Below are positions 48,394 to 59,768 of a stretch of 64,000 nucleotides of DNA, one piece after another. A program made the position numbers and the translations under genes. Position 1 is the first letter of the stretch. Every line of letters begins with the position of its first letter. The DNA is from Hirudinaria manillensis (taxonomy: Eukaryota; Annelida; Clitellata; Hirudinida; Hirudinidae), in the NCBI GenBank assembly GCA_034509925.1, contig CM067529.1, positions 12,586,001 through 12,650,000 on the forward strand, read 5' to 3'. The notes under the pieces were generated by a model. The model saw only the letters and a program-made list of their open reading frames with translations. It was not told where the DNA came from and did no database searches.

Positions 48394-48663
48394 ATGCGGC
48401 TTCCGGTACCACAAATTCATACGACATTCAGTTACGAAGGCGAGTCCAATCGCCGAATAGCAAGCCCCAAATTGTCGAGTCAGCATCTATCGACCTACAC
48501 TAGCAGAAAAGTCATTAACAAAGATCACTCGAGGCATTTCCTAGAAGACAATTGGAGAAAATGTGGTTATACAAATCACTTCGACGAAACTGAATTGAGG
48601 CAAAGTCATAGAAATGCTATGACAACCTGTTTATTAACAAACATCCGTTATCGGTGCCAATAA
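48394..48663 (+). CDS. Unrecognised 89-codon ORF, possible terminal exon
   Basis: Open from an ATG to TAA, encoding a basic and hydrophilic peptide (RLPVPQIHTTFSY near the start, HFLEDNWRKCGY in the middle, LTNIRYRC at the end). Base composition is much less AT-rich than the DNA on either side, which suggests selection for coding. The frame stays open for 48 bases upstream of the ATG, so it could also be the last exon of a spliced gene, perhaps the one starting at 46403. No signal peptide, membrane segment or known domain is visible. Confidence 0.35.
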   Translation: MRLPVPQIHTTFSYEGESNRRIASPKLSSQHLSTYTSRKVINKDHSRHFLEDNWRKCGYTNHFDETELRQSHRNAMTTCLLTNIRYRCQ

Positions 48664-49354
48664 AACCGCTGAGGTAGACAGGTTCTGCGTTCAGAGCTTG
48701 TAACTTAAACTAAAGTGAAAATTTTAAGTTATCGTGTTAGATAGTCAAACGTATTTAAATATTTATTTATTTATTGTATTAGTCGATTTCTGTTAAACGT
48801 TTCTTTAGTTTATAAAGACTCACTGTCCTACTCTTAACAAGCAAGACAAGGTTTATTATATTATTATTATATTATATTAGTATATATTCTTTTTTTTTGT
48901 CTAGCAATTTCTGAAAATATTTATTCTAAATTCATAAATATTGAATGAAATCTGCCGCAACAAAGCGGCCTGAGAAAGTTTCCCCACAATTCTTTGATTT
49001 AACTTCACCTAGCAACAATTGTTAGCCATTCTGCTATGTAAATTTGGTAAATTTGCCTCAATTGAAGCATACGATTATTCACAAGCGTAAGTCGTGATCG
49101 ACATACATAGATATAGAATCTTAAAAGGTTACTTGACCTGACAGTTGTTCACCAAGAATTTCAACGAAGCACTGGATAGTGCGTCGTGATATCTCATTCT
49201 ATACTATATTGCTTTCACTTCTGTCACTCTGCAGATTTCTTGAGGCTTATCGAGAAAAGACATTCGTACCTTACTTGGAAGAATTCAAGAAGACTTCGAC
49301 TCTCTTCGAAATCTCCTCTAATTGTGAAAAGAAATTCTTGGAAAAAGAAAAACC
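48664..49354. other. Spacer and probable 5' region of the metalloprotease gene
   Basis: AT-rich. The last 200 bases are less so, and probably hold promoter and 5' UTR. No TATA box of convincing form is visible; frames at 49179-49437 overlap the first exon out of frame. Confidence 0.4.
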
Positions 49355-51134
49355 ATGGGAATGCAATCGTTGTCAGTTTTCCTGTTTTTCATTTCTGTTG
49401 CCTTTTGCTCACCAGTGAACAAGAGATCAATAGGTGAGAATATGGATTCTACGAATTAATAGATAATTGCTGTACGTTTAGATTTATTATTATGGTATTA
49501 TGGAGCTGGGATAATATCGTTATGAACTTGATACGATTCCTGGAATTAGAAATCCAGAAAATGGCAGCTGCACGAATTTCTTTGTAATTGATAGCTATTA
49601 TATAAATGTAATTATTTAATACCTTAAGCGATATTTAAAGAGGTCTCATTTCCAAGAAATGATTCTAATTGAACGATTTTTATTACAAAATCGATTGTAT
49701 TAGCAGTTATGGGAGGTCTTCAGAGAATTCTATTCGCATTGTTAAGATTTCACAAGCCATTGGACGCATATATACACATTGTAGCCAGATCTTCGTGCTA
49801 ACATTTTTTTTTTAACTTAAAGTCTGTCTAAACGTTTATCTTGAAGAGAATTTCGCAATTTGATTTGTAATTATCTAAAATGATCAGTGAAAATAAGTAA
49901 AAACAAGTTTAAAAAAATAATCCAAACAACCCTTAGGTCCGACCTCAGGGAGTGAGGTGTGTAGCGGTTTGCCAACGGGTACTCTAGTCGCGGACGCATC
50001 GAATTGCTCTCGCTATCACACCTGCGTTTACGGAAGATCAGTCCTTCAAAGCTGTGCCCCGGGAACCTGGTTCGATGAAAAGCTTAGCATTTGCAACCAT
50101 ATAGGAATCTTCAGTGCCGATGAAAAGGCCAAATGTTACGGCACTGGGTAAGTTCTAAAAGAATTAAAGATGCTTTTTCTGACATTTTACTCGATTTTCA
50201 CCCTCAATTGCTGATAATTTTAACTGCATGCTTTTATTTCAATAGCACAGGGTTATTAAAATTAGTTAGTATTAGTATAACCCGGTATAAAATTATTAAT
50301 GGCACGTCTCGTTGCAATAACAGGTATAAAAAGTTAGTAAAGAAAACAGTCAAACGGTGCTACGTATCAAAAGGAGAAGGTAGAATAATTTTGTTTTTAT
50401 TTTTTAACAAATCATTCTTATTATTTTCCGTTACAAAGCCGTCCCTATATTCAATGCTCATTCGATTATACAAACACACACACACACAAAAAAAAACCAG
50501 TCACGTACAAAAGTCATTGTCATGCGACCCACACATAGAAAAAAAAAACTATTGACAAATCAACAAAACAGAACAGAAAAAAAAAACATTTACTCAACAC
50601 TTCTCGAAGCCTCAAACAAACACTTTCCAATCGTACAGCGAACGTGGAATGGGTGAACAAGGACAGCCCGCACGAATCCTCACCCGACGATAAGCTGCCA
50701 CATAAAATAGTCATGGATCTGCCACTTGGATCCAACGAATCTGTAAAACTGGAGTTTGTCAAGAGACATAACTTCACTCAGAATATCAAAGTTCTCACCA
50801 AATTTAGAGGAAAACCTGAAAATTGGGAGCCCGAAGAAACTGAGGTTTAAAACTTTGGCAATTTTTCTTATTTTAATAATAATATTATTATAATTTTAAT
50901 AATACCATTATTATTATTATTATTTTAATAATATTTAAACATTATTATTATTTTAACGTTATTATTTTTTATTATTTTAATATTATTATAATCATTAAAC
51001 TGTCGAAGAAAACGTTTTTTTATATAAATTTACAAGATCATTACAAGAACTTAACTAAATAAACGTGATGTCTTTAAAGTAAACTTTAAACACATTATGA
51101 CAAATATTTTTGTCATTATTATTATTATTATTAA

Positions 51135-51174
<40 letters not shown>

Positions 51175-54100
51175 GTTATCTTATTGTTATTTTATATATA
51201 TTTCCCTACTATTACCCTCGATGTAATTGTTAACATTCAAGCTACTTGTTCGATATCTCACTGTTAGCAACAAACGATTTTATGCCGGGTATTTCCCGCT
51301 TCATAATAACTCGTCTAAAATAGAAATAAAAATTAAACCTTCCCTTTGATTAATTTATTTAAATAATAAATTTAAAAAAAAAACATTTTTTTAAATTTTC
51401 CAGGAATGGAGCGTATACAGTGACCCTAAATCCAATGCTTCCATGAGTGTAGTCACAAAGATAGTCAACGGAACAACCACGGTCTTTTACGTAGGTTCAA
51501 GTTTTAACCTCTAACCTCTAACCTTAACTTTAACCCCATCTTGTCCTCACATCGCAATCCTAAGGTTACTTATGCCCTGCCACATTATGTTCAAATGCCG
51601 ATCACGTTTCTAGCCATTTGAAATGCATTTGTTTCGTCCCGTCCATTATTTTGCAGACCGTAAAAACCTATTTCTGTTCCATTTTTATATCGTATTTCAA
51701 TTGAAATTTTGAGGGAATTTTCTGAACATTTACACCTCGAACAATCATCATCATCACCGTCATCATCATCATCATCATCACCACCATCGCTACATCGTAA
51801 CATTATCTTGGTACAAGAATACTGCCAGTAAGCCTAACATCTTCCAGTGACTATAAACAATGTTTAATGGTTAAATCGATTGTTAATTGTCATACGTCAT
51901 GAGTTTGCAACCTGATGATAAATTTTAACTGTTAAAGACTGTCCAGCCAATTAAAATCCAATTAACATTTAATGAAGCAACAATTAGGGCCAGATAATAA
52001 TAATAATATAACAATAATCAGAATTGGTCATTAACAATCGCATTGAAAATGAAATTGTAGAACATAATAAACAAATAACTTCGTCGAGTACTATATCATA
52101 TCGAATGACGATTGGTACTATAATTGGTAAGAGAATGTTCAGACCCTGATAAGAACGACAATGATGTCGATGATGATGATGATTGTCATTGCTTTGATCT
52201 AGCATTACGAAAATACACAATGCACTTTTTCACACACGTATTTGCAAAATAAATATTATATCTGATTTATTATTTAACTCAGTATAAAAAAATACACGTC
52301 AATTTAGGACGCTTTTGTTGACAAGAATTGACATCAAATTTTTTGTTCAAATTTAACAACGAACCTTTGTAAAGATTTTTGGCCTTTTCTTTCAAAATAA
52401 ATCCATTGAAATCCTATCTTACAGGAAGGCAGTTTCATAGCCAATGAAACGAGGTTCCAAATCAGGGCAGACAATGGCCACAGGGGGTACCCCGTCGAGC
52501 AAAAGGGAGCAAGATTGGTGACAATCAATGATACAGACTATTTAGTATCACAAGATCGCAACGATTCTAACATCATCGATATCAGAGGTGATTGATTGAT
52601 TGACTGGTAAATGTAAAAAAATCTTTTTTATAAAAATAATTTGTTATAATTACACGTTTATAATGATACTAATAACAATATTAATTAAGAAGTAACCATT
52701 CAAGTTACGCAATAACTGGCGATGTTATTGTTGTCGTTAACCTGAAATTAATTTGTCGTCATTAGCAACAATAATAATAATAACAACAACGATAACAATT
52801 ATTATTATTATTATATTTTATGAAATAATATTAATAAATTATATTAATGATTAAACTTAAAGTAATTATTATTATTACTATTATAACAGTAATTATTATT
52901 ACTTATATTATATCATTACATATTAATTATTTTTCAATCGCCTATCCGATTTCTTTGTAAAGGTCGCCAGACGTCGGGCGGAGAGTCTGTCATGTCTCTC
53001 CTGGAGAGAATAATTTCCAACGTCTCCAACAGCAACAACAATAAACGAGAGATGGCGCTCCAGGGAAAGAGGAACTATGGAATTGAACTCTTCATCGTAG
53101 TGGATTATTCCATTTATTACAAGTGGGTTGGAAAATCTGTCATCGTCGTTATGGAGGTCCTTTTTTAATGTAGGGGAGTTAGGGCTGAACCAAGGTCCCC
53201 TCCACCACCTTTTGTAGGGTCCTATGTCCCGTCCTATGGCTTTAGATTTTTCTTTTTAGATTATCCTTCTTAAAAAAGAGACAATTTTTAGAGTCATAAT
53301 AATTACCTTGGCGACCTAATAATAAAAAATTAAACTGGAAATAATTTATGAAATATTAATTATTATTATTATTATTATTATAAATATGAAATAATAATCA
53401 TATTAATCCTTTCTAGGTGGTTAATGCAAAGCACTGCCACCGACGAGAGATCGAGAGCATCAGAAGCCGTTTCTAGCATAAGATACTTTTACACGCACAT
53501 CGTTAATGGGGTGAGTTGAACAAAATGTCTGGAGTGATAGATTCGATTTTATTTATTTATAAATTAATACGAAATTAAACGTAATTTATAAGCAATTAAT
53601 GTGGAATTTAAATAAATTGTTTTAATGAATTTAAATTAGAATTTCTTCGAATTTATTTCCAAATTGATTAAAAATCATTTTTAACTTTAACGGAAATACA
53701 ATCAACTGTGAATTACCGAGAAAAGCAAATACTTATATTACAAATACTTATAATTAATTAATCAATAATTAATATTATTATGAAATAATAATAATATTAA
53801 TAATATTCTTTTTTTTCTGTAGATAAATGACAGATATATGAGCATCGATGATAATGACGGCAGTTATTACGTTAGAGTAGTCGGTTATTCCATTGCTCAG
53901 GTAAATTATGATGATGATTATAATAATAATAATAATAATGATGAAAAATTATTATGATTTACAGTTGTTAACAATAATATTCTTAAGGGGATTTAAGTTT
54001 GATAATACCAAAAATTAATAATGTAAAATTAATAATTTAAAAAATTTATATTTCAGACGCCAGATGACTCGCCATTCACCGAACTTCCGTCTATCAAACT

Positions 54101-54311
54101 CAGCGGTGAGTACGCCTTGAATGTGTATTCGGCGCTAAATGAATTCGAGAGATGGATCGAAAGAGAAGCCAAAAGACCCGATTCGAAGCTTCCGGCTTTT
54201 GATTCTGCTGCGCTTTTCACCGAGTGAGTGATATTGTGGTTATATTTATTATTATTATAATAAGTATTATTATTGTTGTTGTTGTTACATGCTTTTGTTA
54301 GATTGCCATTG

Positions 54312-54345
<34 letters not shown>

Positions 54346-57300
54346 ATAATACATATAAAATTAAAAGACATTTCTTTTTTTAATAGTTAATTTATTTAAT
54401 TAAAATATAATTTAAAATTTAGCTATGAGATGAAGGCTTTAGGAAATCAAGGATACTATACTATCACTGGTCTGGCAAACATCGGTACCACTTGTACCCT
54501 CAAAGGTTTGTCCATCAACAAGGACTACGGACAATACGCCACCATAGAGACAGCTTCCCATGAAATTGGGCACAAGTAAGTCTTAGAATTGCTAATAATT
54601 ACTCATACTATAATACCATATAATAATACCATAATACTCTAATGCCAAAATTAAATCGACAAATGATACAAAATTATTTGAAGATTAAAATACATTTACA
54701 TTTAATTACAGCGCTTACTTAAATTTTTTAAAGTAATTATAAATAAATTTTTCAAAATTCATCCATAAACAGCATGGGAGCACTTCACGACGGAGCCTCC
54801 AACGACTGTAAGTCAACAGACCAGTTCATAATGGCCAGTTCTCCTGGAGGATTGACTGAGGCCACGTTTTACAATCCCTACAAGTTCTCCAGCTGTTCCA
54901 TTCAATACTTTAAGGATTACATTCAGAAGTTGGACAAGTGAGTTTAAAGATAATTTTACTATTTGTTTATTAGAGTTTATTAATTTAATTAATTATTTGT
55001 TTTTAATGTCCTCCGAGACTCAAAGATTGAACTGAAGACACTGCCATTGCGAGCCATTAAGATTTGAAAAGTGCGCTATATAAATGGCTGACTTAAAGAA
55101 TGCAGCGCTACGTGAACGAATTGTTACCAATTAGAAAGAATTGCTTTGCAATAAATATTTAAATTATGGCAATTGCAGAATCATTAATAAACCGATTTAC
55201 AACACAAAATTAATTTTTTTTTAATTTAATTTTCAAAGCGAAAAAAACAATTGTCTCCTAAACTCGGCAGTCAACAAAGATCCAAACTACGATGGCTTTA
55301 TGAATACTTTGCCAGGTCAGAAATACGACGTTGACCTCCAATGTCGTCTGCTCTTTGGGAATTCATCCTACTACTGTGGTGTAAGATTCTTTATTTCATT
55401 GTTTCTCCACATATTTGGTCGAAAATGATTAGAAACACCATCATCCATTGTTATGCCATATCATCACAACCGTCCATAAGTCCAATTATTTTCAAATAAT
55501 GTCATAAACGACATCTTTTTCTTCTTTCAAAAAAGGGTGGAGGTGAAAGAGACTCGCTCGTATGCAAGGAACTCAGCTGTTGGAGTCCGAAGCTCAACGA
55601 TTGCTTTCGAAAGGTCGAACAAAGGGCACTCGAGGGCACGCCCTGCGGAAATGGCGCCTGGTGTCTTAGATCGGTCTGTACAGTCGATCCAAAGGCCAAA
55701 AAAGGACCAGGTAATTTGAGTCTAAGATGATCTAGAGAGTTGATGTTTAGGGAAAAATGGCTTTGATTGAAAATATATTTCCTACTCGGTGATTGATTGA
55801 TTTTTTGTTCACAAAGAATATGACGGAATTAATCGGAATTAATGAAAATTGGATAAATTTAAATTTCCGTTTTAGATATAATTAAAGATTAAGAGTTGAT
55901 TACAAAACCATTCCATCAAATTATTTTAAAAAAAACAAAAACGTGTCTTAAATTCAAACGCAATGAACTTCCTCCAGATACCTGCTTCTACGGTGACTTC
56001 AAAGCCAAGTTCATACTCAATGGGGCATTGATCAGCTGTGATTGGATGGCCAAGAATGCGCCCTCCAGGTGCTATGAAAAGTACTACAATGATCTCTGCT
56101 GTGCCTCTTGCGCTGCCAGAGCCAATAACAACTTTCCAAGTTGGTTTAGAAGCATTTAATTAATTAATTACATTATGTTATAATAAAAACTTATATTATT
56201 ACTAGTGGTGCCCAGCCACGCGTTGCTGTGGCTCAATCTGATTATTAATTTTATAAGAAAGAAATTTTCAAATATGTTTATTTTTACAATTTCACAAATT
56301 TGCTTGAGTTATTACGATATTTTAAGCTTTTTAATGTCTCGCTAAAGTTTATTTACATAGATTAGGCCGTGACGTCGTCGTGGCAAGATGGCCGGATTTG
56401 CGAAAAAAGCGTATTTTTACACGATATAGTTGTGGCACATATATGAAACCTATATACAAACACTCCCCTGATCGAGCACTATGTTGTATCAAAATTTCAA
56501 AGCAATTGGTCAAGTACTTTCAGAGAACATTTGCATGTTACAAACACACATTGCATTTTTATTTATATAGATTATTATTATTACTATTATTATTAATACA
56601 TCACTATAACAAATTACCTATTGTCTTGTTAAGTTTTTTTTTTAAGTTAAATTCTAGTCTTATTCTTTAATGAAGCGCTTTAAGAATGTCAGAAATAAAT
56701 GCTCCTCTAAATTATTTTACAAAAATCATATAAAAAAGTAATTAACAGATAAAAATAAATCTCCTTTCAGCCTGCGAATTCGGTGACAAGCTTGACATGT
56801 GTGCCAACATCAGTCCGGACTTGTGCTATGACGACTACTACAGAGACAAATGCTGTGCCAAGTGCAAGCAATTGGAACTCAATCTGCCAATTTCGAACTG
56901 CAGATACGGGAACAGGGTCAGTTGGTGTAATGGAATTAAGCCCACGGATTGTTACGGGAGTACCGGTACTCTTTGCTGCCAGACTTGTTCAACTTACAGG
57001 AAGAATCATACAGGTAATGCTTGCGATAGTTAAAGATGAATTAAAAGCCATTATAAACCAATCGTTTATAACAATAGTTGAGGTATTTAGACACAACAAA
57101 GATGGCAGAGCAACAGCTATTTAAAGTATTTTAGTTAGGACGATTTTCGATTGAAATTAAGACAGAATTAATTAATGAAGAAATTAACTTTTAACCGTGA
57201 ATTCAAACAGGATGCGAATATGGAGACAGAAATCCTTCGTGTAATAACGACTACTGCCCCATCAAAATGTACTGGGACGACTGCTGCAAGACCTGCGAAA

Positions 57301-57932
57301 GCTATATCAACGGCCTACGTGCCTCGACCACAACGACGACAACTACCACAACCACTACGATCAATCCTCTCTGGTCAAGTATCGGTTGCCCCGAGGGCGA
57401 CAAGGCTTCGTGGTGCTCCACCATCAGCCCTCCAGATTGTTACGGCTCTAACAAAACTTGTTGTGTTTCTTGCAAGCAATACTACAAACCAGAGAATGTC
57501 GGTTAGACAATGGATTCTATTTTACACTCCGAAAACGATTTTATTTATATAATAATAAGAAGAATAACAATACCAATGACAATACCCTATTATTATTATT
57601 TTAAATGCTCTATTATTATAATAATCATAATAGCTGTATAAAAATTATTAATGTTTGCAATAATATAGCATATGAGGTCAATGTAACATTATATTATATT
57701 AAATTAAAATATAATTATACCATTAATAACAATATTTTGTCAAATAAAATCATAAATGATAAAAATATTTATTATTTATAATCCCAGGCTGCGAATACGG
57801 CGACCAAGTCAGCTGGTGTTCCTCGTACATCCAAAGTGGCAACGAATGTAAAAACGAAAAAGTTGCAGAATATTGTTGCTCAACGTGCAAGAAATACCTC
57901 ACCCCGAATTTCGGTTAGGATTATTGGCAGTT

Positions 57933-58021
<89 letters not shown>

Positions 58022-59768
58022 GTTAATTAATTAATTTATTAATTGTTTGCAATAAGATTGTAAATATCGGTGAATTTGTACGAATTGAAAATAAAATTGT
58101 GAAAATTGTTATTAAAATTGTAAGAATTATAAATAAACTTGTAAGAGTTGTTTACTCTGAATGAGGTTATAACATAGCATTTAATTTATTTGTATCTGAG
58201 TCCAAAATTTTATATTTAAAATATAATAAAAATATATAATAATAATAATAATAATAATAATTATGATGATGATGATGACGTTTCAGTTGTGCCATCATGT
58301 CCTAAGGGAGACGAGGCTGATTACTGTAAGAGGATCAAGTCCTGGGAATGCTACTATTATAAAAGTAGCTGCTGTGGCACCTGCTCTCAGTACTACAATT
58401 CATCCGTTGCTAGTGGGTTACAGATACGTTTTTGCAGAGATTTTCTTAAATTTATATTTGTTTTTTTTTTTTAATATGTTTTAAAATTCCAATTTTTGAG
58501 AGCAGCATGTACTTAGAAAGGTTGTTGCACGAGCCAATGTGGGAACTATGTATTGATTCTACTATGGAGTTCACTTATTCCTATGCGGGAGCGCTACATA
58601 AATACATCGGATTGTCTAGAGGTTGTAATGTCGATAAGATATACAGAGTTAGAGACGCTCATGCAATGACGATTATATGAAGTAGAAATTTAATAGAATA
58701 TAGATTTTTTAAAAAATACCATGCCACATAAATTGCATTGTAAAAATACCATATGTTGCACAGGTACAAGTTGCATCACAAACTGCATTACAAAACAATA
58801 CAATACAAAATGCATTAAATTGCATTATAAAACAATACAAAATGCATTAAATTGCATTATAAAACAATACAAAATGCATTAAATTGCATTACTAATCATT
58901 CATCCAGACTGCGAATACGGTGACAAGGTCGATTGGTGCGGAACTTATGTTCAAGGGCCAGAAGAATGCAAGGATACGGTTGTGGCAGAAAATTGCTGCA
59001 GGACTTGCAGCAAATTCAAAGGAAAAGCCCGTAAGCTATGATATTGATGATGATGATGGCCACGATGACGACGACGACGATGGTGGTGATGATGTTGATG
59101 ATGGTAATGATGCCTATGAATGTTTACATCCTTGAAATGGTACATCATTAATCTCACTTCGCGTTTCTTGTACTATAACTTTTGTCTTAACAATCGCTAG
59201 ATAATGACGATGATGACGATGACGATGGCAATGATGGACGATTAAATGGTATGATATTTTCAAACGTATCTCTCGTACTGCAGTCTTGGAATTCACGAAA
59301 GTTGACTGCAAAGACAAGGCTGAATGGTGCAGTACTATGCACCTAGGGTTCTGCTACGACCCTAAGGTGGAGAGTACCTGCTGTGCAACCTGCTCGAATA
59401 ATAAGAGAAACAACGAAAGTCAGTAAATAATGATCTTGAGACTGTCACTTTGATGTGGCTTGTGATTCTTATAGTTTAATTCCACTTAATTTATGACTTT
59501 TGAGCATTTATTTAATCTTAAATAGAGTTTAATCTCGACAAATGTTTTTTTTAAAGCTGGCAGTATAATAAATTTTAATAAAGATAGTAATTTATTTATT
59601 TTAAACATTTGCCTCAGCCAAGTTATTCTCAATTTAATAAAAAAAAACACAACTTAAATTAAAATCCTTCTCCTATTCACAGCTTGCAAGTACGGCGACC
59701 GCTACAATTGGTGTGCCAAAGAATTCTGTTCCATGAATGCTGTGGAATGCTGTGAGACCTGTGCCTGA
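49355..59768 (+). CDS. CBM14-reprolysin metalloprotease with ten PLAC-like repeats
   Basis: Twenty-two exons: 49355-49433, 49937-50147, 50246-50379, 50639-50844, 51404-51490, 52425-52587, 52963-53122, 53417-53510, 53823-53900, 54057-54223, 54423-54575, 54773-54937, 55239-55380, 55536-55710, 55978-56139, 56771-57013, 57211-57501, 57788-57913, 58287-58412, 58908-59030, 59284-59418, 59683-59768. They give 1101 residues in frame. Order: signal peptide MGMQSLSVFLFFISVAFC; CBM14 chitin-binding domain (Cys 35, 50, 56, 66, 79, 93); a basic stretch; a propeptide-like region; M12B catalytic domain from about 330 (zinc motif HEIGHNMGALHD 506-517, Met-turn Met531); ADAMTS-type disintegrin-like domain (about 600-670, ALEGTPCGNGAWC); ten six-Cys PLAC-like repeats; stop right after the last. 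A poly-Thr linker follows repeat 4. No thrombospondin repeat and no membrane segment, so it is probably secreted to chitin or matrix. Exon 3 is the least certain, but it is needed to join phase 2 to phase 1. Confidence 0.85.
56202..56578 (+). repeat. Dispersed repeat family R, fullest copy
   Basis: The most complete member, inside intron 15 of the metalloprotease gene. It opens with CTAGTGGTGCCCAGCCACG and has a perfect short hairpin at 56214-56233 (AGCCAC, 8-base loop, GTGGCT). It ends in TTTATTTATATAGATTATT. It has no ORF, terminal inverted repeats or poly-A tail, so I leave the class open. Confidence 0.75.
57933..58021 (+). repeat. (TCAA)n tetranucleotide array
   Basis: About 22 TCAA units in intron 18 of the metalloprotease gene. 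Confidence 0.97.
58770..58885 (+). repeat. Tandem 36-37-base repeat with TGCATTAAATTGCATTA
   Basis: About three units of a short minisatellite made of AAAACAATAC, AAAATGCATT and AAATTGCATT blocks, just before exon 20 of the metalloprotease gene. Confidence 0.8.

Noticed and set aside
49179-49437. Two overlapping frames with Leu-rich beginnings
   Set aside because: They lack an ATG at the stated start and are out of frame with the true first exon of the metalloprotease, which starts at 49355 and joins the CBM14 exon in phase.
51591-52220. Asp- or His-rich minus-strand frames
   Set aside because: Translations of CATCAT microsatellites in introns 5 of the metalloprotease gene.
25303-58021. Regular repeats that might suggest CRISPR-like arrays
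   Set aside because: All are simple microsatellites (TTATA, TCAA, ATT) without unique spacers, and the genome is eukaryotic.
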